DNA of 64,000 nt from Pedobacter steynii (GCF_900103665.1 NZ_FNGY01000011.1:186001-250000), one strand, 5' to 3'. Shown: positions 25,969 to 35,444, counted from the first letter of the stretch. Notes: generated by a model from the sequence alone, not told the origin. Numbers and translations are program-made.

Positions 25969-26045
25969 CTAAATCAATATTAAAGAATAAATCCTAAATT
26001 TCAAACAATATCTGAAACTAAATGTAATTCAAGGTTTTGGAGGAT

Positions 26046-27152
26046 TTAAAGCCCTTTAAGGAAACGCATGATGAGCTTGGCTGTTCTTTCTGAAGCACCT
26101 GCTGTTCCCATTTTACCAGATAATTCGGCATAATCCTCCAGCATTTGCTCCCTTTCGCTGCCTTCCAGCAGATTTTTCAGGTTTCTACTGATCTCTAAAG
26201 TATTGCAATCCTGCTGAATAAGTTCTGTAACAACTTTTCTATCCATGATCAGGTTCACAAGAGAAATAAAACGGATGTTGACCAGCATTCTGGCGATAGC
26301 AACAGAAATTGCCCCTCCCCTATAGACTACGACCTGTGGAACATGAAATAACGCAGTTTCCAGGGTAGCTGTACCTGAGGCCACCACAGCGGCTTTTGCG
26401 ACATGGAGCAGCTGATACGTTTGTCCGAAAACAAGGGTTACGTTTGCCGAGTTGATAAACTGCCGGTAATAGGTCTCCTCAAAGCTCGGTGCTGCTGCCA
26501 CCACAAATTGCTGTTCTGGGAAGTCCGCGGTTACACTCAACATATCCGGTAACAGGCGTTCAATCTCCTGTTTCCTGCTCCCTGGCAATAAAGCGATAAT
26601 GTCTTTGTCAAGCTGGTACTTGCTCCGAAAATCCGGATCAGGGATAAATTGAGCGATCTCATCCAATAATGGATTTCCCACATAATCGACCTCCATTCCC
26701 CAGGTCTTGTAAAATTCTACTTCAAAAGGCAGAATGCAGAATAGCTTATCCACAATTCTCTTTATTTTAAGTACTCTTTTCTGATTCCAGGCCCATACTT
26801 TTGGAGAAATATAATAACATACTTTGAGGCCGTTCTCCTTCGCAAATTCTGCGATTTTAAGGTTAAAACCAGGGAAATCAATCAGAATCAATACATCAGG
26901 ACGGTAAGCCAGCACATCTTCTTTACAGGCTTTCATGTTTTTGAAGATGGTGCGAAGGTTCAGCAGTACTTCTGTGAAGCCCATAAAGGCCATTTCCGAA
27001 TAATGTTTTTTCAATACCCCACCTTCTGCCCGCATCTTATCTCCACCATAATAACGAAAATCAGCAGCGTCATCTTCTGCTTTAATGGCTTTCATTAAAT
27101 TAGCACCGTGCAGATCTCCGGAAGCTTCTCCCGCTACTAAATAGTATTTCAT
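26046..27152 (-). CDS. lpxB: Lipid-A-disaccharide synthase
   Basis: 368 residues, normal length for LpxB. It condenses UDP-2,3-diacylglucosamine with 2,3-diacylglucosamine 1-phosphate in lipid A synthesis at the inner membrane. Family signatures are VAGEASGDLHGANLM at the N-terminus, FMGFTEVL, LILIDFPGFNLKIA, YYISPKVWAWNQKRV, LPFEVEFYKTWGMEVDYVGNPL and LPGSRKQEI; the C-terminal acceptor motif region contains ASGTATLETAL. It is the last gene of a surE - small membrane protein - lpxB group on the minus strand, an order often seen in this lineage. Confidence 0.97.
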   Translation of the reverse strand: MKYYLVAGEASGDLHGANLMKAIKAEDDAADFRYYGGDKMRAEGGVLKKHYSEMAFMGFTEVLLNLRTIFKNMKACKEDVLAYRPDVLILIDFPGFNLKIAEFAKENGLKVCYYISPKVWAWNQKRVLKIKRIVDKLFCILPFEVEFYKTWGMEVDYVGNPLLDEIAQFIPDPDFRSKYQLDKDIIALLPGSRKQEIERLLPDMLSVTADFPEQQFVVAAAPSFEETYYRQFINSANVTLVFGQTYQLLHVAKAAVVASGTATLETALFHVPQVVVYRGGAISVAIARMLVNIRFISLVNLIMDRKVVTELIQQDCNTLEISRNLKNLLEGSEREQMLEDYAELSGKMGTAGASERTAKLIMRFLKGL

Positions 27153-27262
27153 CAGTATATAATTTGATTTTTTTCGATCTTTTTATTGATTTTCAATGGT
27201 TTTCAAGAGCTCCCAAGCGAGGTTCATTGCTTTTTGTAAGCGGTGTGCTGATGATGGTTTCA

Positions 27263-27529
27263 TTATTGGTTGATTTTATAGAAAAAGAACACAAAAGCCC
27301 ACATGAATGTAGCGCTGATGATGCCTCTTCCCAGATTTTCCTTGTTCAATTTAAAGAAGTAATGGAGTAATCCGGCATTTGCCGCAATACAGGCAATCAG
27401 CAGCAGGTCTGCTTTCGCAAGGAAAGCATAACGGTGCATGAGGAACCACACGATACTGATCAGGATCCCAGGGACCATAATTCCGATCCCCAGGCCTATA
27501 AATACGGAATCTTTAATCTTTTTTAACAT
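27263..27529 (-). CDS. Small membrane protein of unknown function
   Basis: 88 residues from the ATG at 27529; a TTG one codon earlier is also in frame. Three hydrophobic segments are seen, about 9-29 (VFIGLGIGIMVPGILISIVWF), 40-56 (LLLIACIAANAGLLHYF) and 68-84 (IISATFMWAFVFFFY), separated by short charged loops. Its start overlaps the end of surE by 17 bp in another frame, so it is translationally coupled to surE, and lpxB follows 110 bp later. No family function is known; position suggests an envelope role. Confidence 0.75.
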   Translation of the reverse strand: MLKKIKDSVFIGLGIGIMVPGILISIVWFLMHRYAFLAKADLLLIACIAANAGLLHYFFKLNKENLGRGIISATFMWAFVFFFYKINQ

Positions 27530-28301
27530 CAAATGTCCAGGAGTTTAAAATGGGGATGGCATGGTGTGCGGTCAGGTCAAACTGTACCGGAACAACAGAT
27601 ACAAAGCCGTTTTCCAAAGCCCATACGTCGGTATCCTCTCCTTTATCATTGTTCTGGAATACGCCTGTTAACCAATAGTAAGGCCGTTGATATGGATCTT
27701 TACGTTCGTCAAATTCCTCTGCCCATTTTGCATTTGCCTGTCTGCATATTTTGATCCCTTTCAGTTCCGCTCCTTTTGGAAAGTTGACGTTCAATAGGGT
27801 TGCCTGTGGCAAACCATGTTTCAATACTTCTTCAGAAATGGATTTAATGAATTTTTTACAATGGCTGAAGTCTGCACCTTCAGAAAAATCATCCAGGGAG
27901 AAACCTATAGAAGGAATTCCTTCAATCGCCCCTTCCACCGCAGCAGACATCGTTCCTGAATAGATCACATTGATAGAGTTGTTCAGGCCATGGTTGATTC
28001 CGGAAACACATAAATCAGGCTTTTTGCCTTTAAAAATCTTATTTACTGCCAGCTTCACACAATCCACAGGAGTGCCGGAACATTTGTACATTTCTACGCC
28101 TTCGTAAAGATCAACGCGATCAAAACGTAATGGTTTTCCGATGGTAATGGCATGTCCCATTCCAGACTGCGGGCCATCAGGTGCTACGACAACCACGTTA
28201 CCCAGCTCCTTCATCACGTCGATCAGGTTTTTAATACCCGGTGCAGTGATTCCATCATCGTTTACCACTAAAATATTAGGTTTAGACTTTTGCTTCATCA
28301 T
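27513..28301 (-). CDS. surE: 5'/3'-nucleotidase SurE
   Basis: 262 residues from the ATG at 28301 (a second ATG follows at once; a TTG at 28325 is improbable). SurE hydrolyses nucleoside monophosphates with a divalent metal. The metal-binding Asp pair is in ILVVNDDGITAPGI (residues 11-24), with DGPQSGMGHAITIG, CSGTPVDCVKLAVN, SGINHGLN and YSGTMSAAVEGAIEG following in the family order. The product is cytosolic. It is divergent from the M16 peptidase gene, and they share an 82-bp promoter region. Confidence 0.96.
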   Translation of the reverse strand: MMKQKSKPNILVVNDDGITAPGIKNLIDVMKELGNVVVVAPDGPQSGMGHAITIGKPLRFDRVDLYEGVEMYKCSGTPVDCVKLAVNKIFKGKKPDLCVSGINHGLNNSINVIYSGTMSAAVEGAIEGIPSIGFSLDDFSEGADFSHCKKFIKSISEEVLKHGLPQATLLNVNFPKGAELKGIKICRQANAKWAEEFDERKDPYQRPYYWLTGVFQNNDKGEDTDVWALENGFVSVVPVQFDLTAHHAIPILNSWTFDVKKD

Positions 28302-28357
28302 GTCTGTAAAAATACAAGATTTCAAGAGAATGTTCAGGAATAATGCACATTCCCGAG

Positions 28358-28365
28358 TATATTTG
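28358..28365 (+). promoter_or_regulatory. Probable -7 element TATATTTG of the M16 peptidase promoter
   Basis: Exact match to the Bacteroidota TAnnTTTG -7 element, 18 bp before the ATG at 28384. The -33 TTG is weak, so the call rests on the -7 element and position. Confidence 0.45.
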
Positions 28366-28383
28366 AATTATAACTTATTAAAC

Positions 28384-31317
28384 ATGAAGAAGAAATTATT
28401 ACTGCTCGCCTGTTTTCTGATTGCAGGAACGAGTATGATGGCCCAATCCGGTTTTCAATGGAAAACGGCCAGTTCGGGCGGGTATACGTATAAATACGTG
28501 ACCAATGACCCTACTCAGTCTCGTTTTTATACCTTAAAAAACGGATTAACGGTCATTTTATCGGCAAACACCAAAGAGCCGAAGATTGAATACCGCATGA
28601 GTGTCAGAGCTGGTAGTAATACGGATCCACGTACCGCAACAGGGCTGGCCCATTACCTGGAGCACCTTCTTTTTAAAGGAACTGACAAGTTCGGAACATT
28701 GGATTTTGCGAAAGAGAAACCTTTATTAGATAAAATCGACGGTCTTTATGAGCAGTATAATAAAACGACTGATCCGGCTAAACGTAAAGCTATTTATGCG
28801 CAGATTGACAAAACCTCCGGCGAAGCTTCTAATTATTCTATCGCCAATGAGTACGACAAAATGATGAAAGCGATTGGCGGTCAATCCACCAATGCACATA
28901 CCTGGTATGAAGAAACCGTTTACAACGAAGATTTCCCTTCCAATGCAACCGATAAGTTCCTGGCCTTACAGGCAGAACGTTTCCGTAACCCAATTTTCCG
29001 TATTTTTCATACAGAGTTAGAAGCTGTTTATGAAGAAAAGAACCGCGGACTGGACGAGGATGCCTGGAAGGTAGAAGAGAAAACAGCAGAGTTGTTGTTC
29101 CCTACCCATAATTATGGTCAGCAGACCACGATCGGAACAGTAGCGCACCTAAAAAACCCTTCACTGATAGAAATCAGAAAATATTACAATAAATACTATG
29201 TTCCTAACAATATGGCCTTGGCCATGGCGGGAGATTTTAATCCGGATGAAATGATTAAGAAAGTAGATCAGTCTTTCTCTTTCATGCAGAATAAACCGGT
29301 AGTGCTTTATAATCCTGCTCCGGAAAAACCTCTGACAAAAATCCAGAAACTGGACATCTATGGTCCAAGTGCGGAAAGTGTAAGGCTATCTTACAGAGGC
29401 TACGCTGAAAACAGCAACCAAAGTTTATTATTGGATCTGATTTCCAGCATCCTTGCCAATGGCAAAGCGGGTTTAATCGATATCAACCTGAACAAACAGC
29501 AAAAAGTACTTCGTGCAGGTGCAGGTTATCAGCAAATGAAAGATTATGGCGTCTTTACTTTAAATGCTCAGCCTAAACAAGGACAGACTTTAGAACAGGC
29601 GAAACAATTGCTGTTAGACCAGATCAATATCCTTAAAAAGGGAGAATTTGATGAAAGTCTGATTAAAGCTACTGTGGCCAATCAAAAGTTAAGTTTATTG
29701 CAATCTTTTGATAACAACGGCTTCCGTGTAGAGGCGGTAACGAATGAATTTATCCTGAACCGTGCCAATAAATGGGACAAGTCCTTAAGCGGACAGGATG
29801 CCATGGCAAAGCTGACCAAAAAACAGGTAACAGACTTCGCCAATCAATTCTTCAAAGACAATTATGTAGTCACTTACAAACATAAAGGAGAAGACAAAAG
29901 TATCGCGAAAGTAGAGAAACCTACCATCACACCAGTGAAGACCAATGCGACAGAAACTTCCCCTTTTGCAAAAAATTTATTGGCAATGCCTTCTACAGAG
30001 ATTGCACCTAAATTTCTGGATTACCAGAAAGACCTTTCTTTCGGTAAAGCAGGAATCGCGGATGTGATTGAGGTACAAAATAAAGAAAACCCTATTTTCC
30101 GTTTGTCTTACCGTTTTGAAATGGGCGCATGGAACAACAAGCTGATGCCTTATGCAGCACAATATCTTGCATTCCTGGCTACAGATAAATATAGCGCAGA
30201 ACAGATCAGCAAAGAGTTTTACAATATTGCCTGTAACTATACCTTCTCGGTAAGTAACGAGGTGGCCACTATTAATATCAGCGGATTACAGGAAAACTTC
30301 GATAAGGCAGTGACTTTAGTAGAGCATATCTTAGCGAACTGTAAGCCCAACGAAACAGCCTTAGCAGGACTGAAAAGCAGAATTCTGAAATCCAGAGAAA
30401 ACAACAAGCTCAATAAGGCGATGATCCTGAATGGATTGATGAGCTATGCACAATATGGCGCCAGCAACCCTTCCAACTATATCCTGACCAATAATGAAGT
30501 GAACAACATCACTTCAGCAGATCTGCTTGCTATTCTTCACAATGTGAACAACTATGAGCATAAGATTACGTATTATGGTCCGCAAAGCTTGCCTGAATTT
30601 ACAGCAAACATCAGCAAGCTGCATAAACTTCCGGCTACGTTCACACCTGAGCCTCCGGTAAAAAGGTTTGTTTATACGAATAATGCAACAAATCAGGTTT
30701 ACTTTGCTGATTATGATATGGTACAGTCAGAAATTAGATGGGTAAGAAATTCGGGTAAATATGAAGCAGACCTGGCGGGTAAAGTAAACCTGTTCAACAG
30801 CTATTTTGGCGGGGGTATGGGTTCTATCGTTTTCCAGACCATCAGAGAATCTAAAGCATTGGCATACTCTACTTTTGCAGTTTATTCTGCGCCGGACAGA
30901 GCGGACAAACAATATGCAATGGTGGCTTATGTAGGTAGTCAGGCTGATAAAATGAACGATGCTGTAAAAGGGATGAATGAATTGTTAAACGATCTTCCTG
31001 AATCTGCAAAATCATTTGAAGCTTCTAAGTACAATGCGATGAATGCAATTGAAACCGACAGAATTACCAAAGACGACATCATTGCCAGCTACTTTGCGAA
31101 TAAAAAACTGGGACTGGATCATGATTCAAGAATCGATGAGTACAATGAACTGAAACCTTTAACCTTTACAGATATCAAAGCTTTTCATACTAATAATGTG
31201 GCCAATAAGCCTTACAATTATTGTATTGTTGCCTCTGAGAAAAATGTAAAATTAGATGACATGCAGAAATTTGGAACAGTGAACAAATTGACTTTAGAAC
31301 AGATATTTGGTTATTAA
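28384..31317 (+). CDS. M16 (insulinase-like) zinc metallopeptidase, two-domain, exported
   Basis: The open frame extends upstream through the antisense of surE, but the true start is the ATG at 28384, which gives 977 residues beginning with a signal peptide (1-20, cleavage near SMMAQ). The zinc-binding inverted motif HYLEH (His90, Glu93, His94) is present, with the third ligand probably in ELEAVYEEKNR (about 175). Two M16 repeats are joined in one chain, the second lacking a complete HxxEH, which is normal for the non-catalytic half. It should degrade peptides in the periplasm. It ends at a strong terminator. Confidence 0.93.
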   Translation: MKKKLLLLACFLIAGTSMMAQSGFQWKTASSGGYTYKYVTNDPTQSRFYTLKNGLTVILSANTKEPKIEYRMSVRAGSNTDPRTATGLAHYLEHLLFKGTDKFGTLDFAKEKPLLDKIDGLYEQYNKTTDPAKRKAIYAQIDKTSGEASNYSIANEYDKMMKAIGGQSTNAHTWYEETVYNEDFPSNATDKFLALQAERFRNPIFRIFHTELEAVYEEKNRGLDEDAWKVEEKTAELLFPTHNYGQQTTIGTVAHLKNPSLIEIRKYYNKYYVPNNMALAMAGDFNPDEMIKKVDQSFSFMQNKPVVLYNPAPEKPLTKIQKLDIYGPSAESVRLSYRGYAENSNQSLLLDLISSILANGKAGLIDINLNKQQKVLRAGAGYQQMKDYGVFTLNAQPKQGQTLEQAKQLLLDQINILKKGEFDESLIKATVANQKLSLLQSFDNNGFRVEAVTNEFILNRANKWDKSLSGQDAMAKLTKKQVTDFANQFFKDNYVVTYKHKGEDKSIAKVEKPTITPVKTNATETSPFAKNLLAMPSTEIAPKFLDYQKDLSFGKAGIADVIEVQNKENPIFRLSYRFEMGAWNNKLMPYAAQYLAFLATDKYSAEQISKEFYNIACNYTFSVSNEVATINISGLQENFDKAVTLVEHILANCKPNETALAGLKSRILKSRENNKLNKAMILNGLMSYAQYGASNPSNYILTNNEVNNITSADLLAILHNVNNYEHKITYYGPQSLPEFTANISKLHKLPATFTPEPPVKRFVYTNNATNQVYFADYDMVQSEIRWVRNSGKYEADLAGKVNLFNSYFGGGMGSIVFQTIRESKALAYSTFAVYSAPDRADKQYAMVAYVGSQADKMNDAVKGMNELLNDLPESAKSFEASKYNAMNAIETDRITKDDIIASYFANKKLGLDHDSRIDEYNELKPLTFTDIKAFHTNNVANKPYNYCIVASEKNVKLDDMQKFGTVNKLTLEQIFGY

Positions 31318-31336
31318 GCTCTCTTTTTCAAAAGAG

Positions 31337-31380
31337 AAGGGCTGATTGCGTTTTTTTTTGCAATCAGCCCTTTTCTTTTT
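31337..31380. terminator. Intrinsic terminator after the M16 gene
   Basis: 13-nt arms AAGGGCTGATTGC/GCAATCAGCCCTT at 31337-31349 and 31360-31372 with a T-rich loop, then a T-tract on the plus strand. The csbD-like gene ends 8 bp further on the opposite strand, so it may serve both. Confidence 0.92.
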
Positions 31381-31387
31381 ATAGGTG

Positions 31388-31573
31388 CTACAATGATTTG
31401 ATCCAGGTCACCAGTTCATCACGGGTCTTCCCGGTTTTCTGTTGTAACTTTCCATACAACTCATCATCTTTCCCCTCTTCATATTTCAAATCGTCATCGG
31501 TAAGATCCGCATAAGCTTGTTTTACTTTACCCTTGATCTCATTCCATTTTCCTTTCAATTCTAGCTTATCCAT
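31388..31573 (-). CDS. CsbD-family stress-associated protein
   Basis: 61 residues, the usual CsbD length. The characteristic LKGKWNEIKGKVKQAYADLT near the N-terminus and GKLQQKTGKTRDEL near the C-terminus are both present. CsbD proteins are small, charged and abundant under general stress; biochemical function is unknown. It is a single gene facing the M16 peptidase. Confidence 0.93.
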   Translation of the reverse strand: MDKLELKGKWNEIKGKVKQAYADLTDDDLKYEEGKDDELYGKLQQKTGKTRDELVTWIKSL

Positions 31574-31686
31574 GATCCGTTTTTTTTAATGTTTAACAAT
31601 AAATAGATACCATAATAACAGGTTTTGAAAATATTTGTTTGATTTCATGTAACCATTGCCCTGTTTTGTTCATCTGGTATATAAGA

Positions 31687-31723
31687 GACATTCTGATTTA
31701 CGAGCCAGAGGACATTCTGATTT
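31687..31723. repeat. Tandem direct repeat GACATTCTGATTT
   Basis: Two copies of the 13-bp sequence at 31687-31699 and 31711-31723 (period 24), with further similarity outside the core (CGAgCC/CGAaCC). They lie 28-65 bp before the lipoprotein gene at 31752, where regulator binding or a recent duplication could explain them. Confidence 0.5.
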
Positions 31724-31751
31724 CGAACCGATAAAAACCTATATAACTGAT

Positions 31752-32441
31752 ATGAAAAAACTATTTTACGCCTCCCTTATTTTGCTTTCCTTGTCGCAGA
31801 CTTCCTGCACCATGATGGTCAAAGGCTTAGTCAAAGCAGTAGTGAAAGGATACGATAACTATACGGACATGAACGTGTCTTCGTTTCAACTGGCGGATCA
31901 GCAGGGAAAGAAACATACCTTTGCCAGCTTATATGCGGGTAAGACGGTTTACTTTTATATCTGGTCAACTTTATCAAACCGCCCTCCCGGAGAAAAAAAC
32001 AAGGACTATACCGCCTTAAAGAAACGTTTTGCGAAGTATCCTGATGTTGTATTTGCTGATTTCTTTATCGGGACAGATCAGGCAGCCTGGACTGCCGATG
32101 AGCAAAAGAATGCTGGTCAAAACAGTTATTTTCTCGTTCAGGACGCGGCTTCTGAAAATTTCCTTTCTGTGTTAAAAGAATCTACCATGGTTCCCTTTAT
32201 TATTGGAACAGATGGGAAGATGCTCGTCTTCAAAGGACCAAAACCAAATGATGATACCTTAGTTGACTATGTACTTTATGAAGCCAGAAACGGTATAGAC
32301 GGTACAACTTCAGCAAGAAAGCTTGTCAGAGGGGTAAACAGCAACGAGAAATTCAAAACGCAGGAACTGAGAGACTGGTACAGCGGTCATTTCAACAGGA
32401 GCCCTGAGCATGTTAATTTCAGTGTATCTTCCACACAATAG
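31752..32441 (+). CDS. Thioredoxin-fold lipoprotein without CXXC
   Basis: 229 residues from the ATG at 31752; an earlier in-frame start at 31656 would bury the signal peptide. The lipobox is QTSC (Cys18). The mature part has a redoxin-like layout (SSFQLADQQGKKHTFASLY, then GKTVYFYIWSTLSNRPPGEK, where thioredoxins have WAxWCxxC, and a VPFIIGTDGKML cis-Pro-type strand later). The cysteine pair is absent, so it cannot do normal disulfide chemistry; a binding or structural role is more likely. No partner gene is apparent: csbD is divergent and acs is convergent. Confidence 0.65.
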   Translation: MKKLFYASLILLSLSQTSCTMMVKGLVKAVVKGYDNYTDMNVSSFQLADQQGKKHTFASLYAGKTVYFYIWSTLSNRPPGEKNKDYTALKKRFAKYPDVVFADFFIGTDQAAWTADEQKNAGQNSYFLVQDAASENFLSVLKESTMVPFIIGTDGKMLVFKGPKPNDDTLVDYVLYEARNGIDGTTSARKLVRGVNSNEKFKTQELRDWYSGHFNRSPEHVNFSVSSTQ

Positions 32442-32487
32442 GGAGTTACACGATGAAGCGCTATGGCTTAAAATAAAAATACGCAAT

Positions 32488-32530
32488 AAAAAAGAAGCCT
32501 TCTGTTGATTTGACAGAGGGCTTCTTTTTT
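32488..32530. terminator. Bidirectional terminator between the lipoprotein and acs
   Basis: AAAAAAGAAGCC...GGCTTCTTTTTT stem with inner TCTGT/ACAGA pairing, at 32488-32500 and 32511-32530, flanked by A and T runs. It lies between the convergent lipoprotein and acs genes. Confidence 0.88.
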
Positions 32531-32541
32531 AGATTAAAATC

Positions 32542-34434
32542 TTATTTCTGCGATTTTTCGATGATTTCTTCTACTACGGCAGGATCTAACAAAGTGGTGA
32601 TGTCACCAAGATTTGAAGTATCTCCTTCTGCAATTTTTCTTAAAATACGTCTCATAATCTTACCCGAACGCGTTTTCGGCAATCCTGTAACAAACAGAAT
32701 TTTATCCGGTTTGGCGATGGCACCAATCACACGGGTTACCGTTTGCAGGATATCCTTACGGGTAAGGTCTGCATCTTCATGGTGGTTCGGAAAGATGACA
32801 AAAGCATAAATTCCCTGACCTTTTACTTCATGAGGGAAACCGACTACTGCGCTTTCCACCACTCCGGCATGCATGTTAATGGCATTTTCCACTTCAGCAG
32901 TACCAATCCGGTGCCCGGATACATTGATCACATCATCTACCCTACCAGTGATTCTGTAATAACCATCCTCATCCCTCAAACAACCATCACCAGTAAAATA
33001 AAGGTTCTCGTAGGTAGAGAAATAGGTTTGTTTACAACGTTCATGGTCTCCGTAAGTGGTGCGGATCATTCCCGGCCATGGAAACTTAATACAAAGGTTT
33101 CCGTTTACGCCGTTTCCTTCGATTTCTTTTCCGTTCTCATCTACCAGGATCGGTTGAATGCCCGGTAATGGTAAAGTGGCGTAACTAGGTTTGGTAGGAG
33201 TTACAAAGGCGATTGGGGAGATCATGATTCCACCGGTTTCCGTTTGCCACCAGGTATCCACAATCGGACATTTACTTTTTCCGATGTTTTCATCGAACCA
33301 ATGCCATGCTTCTTCATTGATCGGTTCACCAACAGAGCCCAGTACCCGAAGGGAGCTCATGTCTATGCCATTTAAAGGTTCTTCTCCGAAGCTCATTAAA
33401 GAACGGATGGCTGTTGGTGCAGTATATAAGATGTTTACTTTATGCTTTTCTACTACCTGCCACATTCTGGAAGCATCGGGATAGGTTGGAATTCCCTCGA
33501 ACATTAAGGTTGTTGCTCCCTGAGAAAGCGGGCCGTACACGATATAAGAGTGCCCGGTGATCCAGCCAATATCAGCCGTACAGAAAAATACTTCATCTTT
33601 CTGGTAGTTAAATACGTTGGAGAAAGTATATCCTGCATAGACCATATATCCGCCAATGGTATGTACTACTCCTTTAGGTTTTCCGGTGGAACCGGAGGTA
33701 TATAATATGAACAACAAGTCTTCAGCGTTCATCTCTTCAGCCGGACAGTTGGTATCTACCAGTTTTATTTCATCTTCCCACCAGATATCGCGGCCTTTAA
33801 GCATAGATACCGGCGTACGGGTATGGGTTAACACGATCACACGCTCCACTGTCGGGCAACCGATCAGGGCATCGTCAATCACTTCTTTCAATTGAATTTG
33901 TTTGTTACCTCTGAAAGCACCATCGGCAGTGATGACTACCTTACATTCGGCATCATTGATCCTGTCGGCAATAGATTTGGCAGAAAACCCACCGAAAACC
34001 ACAGAATGGACAGCACCGATCCTTGCACAGGCCAATACAGCTACAGCAAGTTCCGGAACCATAGGCATATATATACATACCCGATCTCCTTTTTTAACGC
34101 CGTTTTTCTTCAGCACATTGGCGAAGCGGCATACTTGTTCGTGTAAAATTTTATAGCTTAACGTGATGCTATCCTTTTGGGGATCATTAGGCTCCCAGAT
34201 AATCGCTGGTTTATCTCCATTTTCTGCAAGGTGACGATCAAGGCAGTTCTCGGTAATGTTTAACTTTGCCCCTTCAAACCATTTAATGTTTGGCTCGGAG
34301 AAATTCCAGGACAATACTTTATCCCACTTTTTTCTCCACAAAAATTTGTCTGCTATACCAGCCCAGAATTGTTCGGGCTGCTCAACGCTCAGTTTATACG
34401 TTTCCTGATACTCTTCAAAAGAATTAATTTGCAT
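32542..34434 (-). CDS. acs: Acetyl-CoA synthetase
   Basis: 630 residues, close to the family's 630-650. It activates acetate to acetyl-CoA through acetyl-AMP. Motifs in order: AMP-binding loop YTSGSTGKPKGVVHT, the acetate-pocket region WWQTETGG, GRVDDVINVSGHRIG in the hinge, and the C-terminal catalytic lysine in KTRSGKIMRRIL (the usual acetylation site). It is cytosolic. It stands alone, with about 150 bp of AT-rich upstream sequence before the next, divergent gene. Confidence 0.97.
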   Translation of the reverse strand: MQINSFEEYQETYKLSVEQPEQFWAGIADKFLWRKKWDKVLSWNFSEPNIKWFEGAKLNITENCLDRHLAENGDKPAIIWEPNDPQKDSITLSYKILHEQVCRFANVLKKNGVKKGDRVCIYMPMVPELAVAVLACARIGAVHSVVFGGFSAKSIADRINDAECKVVITADGAFRGNKQIQLKEVIDDALIGCPTVERVIVLTHTRTPVSMLKGRDIWWEDEIKLVDTNCPAEEMNAEDLLFILYTSGSTGKPKGVVHTIGGYMVYAGYTFSNVFNYQKDEVFFCTADIGWITGHSYIVYGPLSQGATTLMFEGIPTYPDASRMWQVVEKHKVNILYTAPTAIRSLMSFGEEPLNGIDMSSLRVLGSVGEPINEEAWHWFDENIGKSKCPIVDTWWQTETGGIMISPIAFVTPTKPSYATLPLPGIQPILVDENGKEIEGNGVNGNLCIKFPWPGMIRTTYGDHERCKQTYFSTYENLYFTGDGCLRDEDGYYRITGRVDDVINVSGHRIGTAEVENAINMHAGVVESAVVGFPHEVKGQGIYAFVIFPNHHEDADLTRKDILQTVTRVIGAIAKPDKILFVTGLPKTRSGKIMRRILRKIAEGDTSNLGDITTLLDPAVVEEIIEKSQK

Positions 34435-34585
34435 GATTTGGTTTAGGTCAATAACTAAAACTCAAATATACCTTTATTAAAAAGCTAACAAAATTTTAAT
34501 CGCAGGTTTTAACGCCTTTATCCGTTTTCTTTTTAAACCAAATGCCAGGTTGAATTGTCTATTATTTAACCTGACACACCTATCT

Positions 34586-35023
34586 ATGAATAAACAATTA
34601 TTCGACCAGATTTCGGACACCTTAAGACGGGCAGAACTGGCCAATCAGCATTACCGTACAGATTCCTTAAAGTGGAATCTGGATACCCATAAGGCTCAGC
34701 ATCAACACCTCCGGTCCTTACTTAAGGAAATTTACGAAGTGCTCCTTCCCATTACCATTGTTTCAATGATGAAGGCCATCTCCCTTCCGGGGATTTCCGA
34801 ACTGGACCTGCATGAGGTTTTACATCCTCAACTGAAAACGCCGCATAAGGCCTATGGGGTAACGGCTACATTGTATCATTTACAAGCACATAAACAGCTT
34901 TGGATACAGCAATTGGGCAAGGAAGAAAGGCCGGAACTGGTACATTATATTAACGAAGCGAGGCGTTATGTGCTACAATTTGAGCATCTTTTAGGTGATT
35001 TGGAAGAGGCGGTGGTCGTTTAA
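34586..35023 (+). CDS. Unknown helical protein
   Basis: The ATG at 34586 gives 145 residues; a TTG at 34550 is in frame but unneeded. The sequence is highly helical (LRRAELANQHYRTDSLKWNL, EARRYVLQFEHLLGDLEEAV) without signal, membrane segment or recognised motif. It lies alone between acs (divergent) and the ribosomal protein operon. I do not recognise the family and can offer no function. Confidence 0.55.
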   Translation: MNKQLFDQISDTLRRAELANQHYRTDSLKWNLDTHKAQHQHLRSLLKEIYEVLLPITIVSMMKAISLPGISELDLHEVLHPQLKTPHKAYGVTATLYHLQAHKQLWIQQLGKEERPELVHYINEARRYVLQFEHLLGDLEEAVVV

Positions 35024-35128
35024 TCCGTTTAAATGTTGTATATTGCGCCCCGGGAGCGTCCTCAACAGGAATCTAAGCTACAGTTCGCAACGTGCTGTAA
35101 ATAAATTGAAAATATTTTAGATACCTAC

Positions 35129-35159
35129 TTGATGATTACAAATATTTTATTGATATTTG
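35129..35159 (+). promoter_or_regulatory. Promoter of the rpmB operon (TTG-N20-GATATTTG)
   Basis: TTG at 35129-35131 and GATATTTG at 35152-35159 are spaced by 20 bp and match the Bacteroidota primary sigma consensus TTTG-N19-TAnnTTTG in 7 of 8 -7 positions. The ATG is about 50 bp downstream, leaving an AT-rich leader. Confidence 0.6.
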
Positions 35160-35210
35160 CACACTCTTAAAAAATTAAGAAAGAACAATTAACACACTAT
35201 ATTTAAAGGC

Positions 35211-35444
35211 ATGTCTAGAGTTTGTGATTTAACCGGAAAAATGGCAATGACAGGTTTTAATGTTTCTCACTCAAACGTTAAAACTAAGCGTAAGTTTTAT
35301 CCCAACTTACAACTTCAGAAATTTTATATTCCTGATGAGGATCGTTGGATAACACTGAAAGTTTCTACTTCAGCTATCAAAACCATTAATAAAATTGGTA
35401 TTACTGAGGCGATTAATCGCTTCATGAAAAAAGGATATTTGTAA
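35211..35444 (+). CDS. rpmB: 50S ribosomal protein L28
   Basis: 77 residues with the L28 signature: SRVCDLTGKMAMTGFNVSHS at the start, then KTKRKFYPNLQ and WITLKVSTSAIKTI. It is a structural protein of the large ribosomal subunit. It is the first gene of rpmB-rpmG-DUF4295, a typical Bacteroidota operon; a promoter is visible upstream. Confidence 0.98.
   Translation: MSRVCDLTGKMAMTGFNVSHSNVKTKRKFYPNLQLQKFYIPDEDRWITLKVSTSAIKTINKIGITEAINRFMKKGYL

Larger units (their letters stand above)
25490..26045. other. 556-bp promoter region of the susC-susD pair
   Basis: The spacer between lpxB and susC has no open frame of note. It contains three copies of the motif TAATACGTTTTA and a 7-bp hairpin TTCGACA/TGTCGAA (25545-25551 and 25573-25579) within the probable susC mRNA leader. 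No TAnnTTTG promoter element was clearly identified. Confidence 0.6.

Noticed and set aside
28141..28383. A plus-strand open frame extends about 80 codons upstream of the M16 peptidase ATG, across the 5' part of surE.
   Set aside because: surE on the other strand matches its family fully, and the M16 ATG at 28384 begins a good signal peptide. The upstream part is antisense shadow.
35041..35128. GC-rich palindrome CGCCCCGGGAGCG upstream of the rpmB promoter considered as a terminator or regulatory hairpin.
   Set aside because: The arms are short and imperfect, and no T-run follows.
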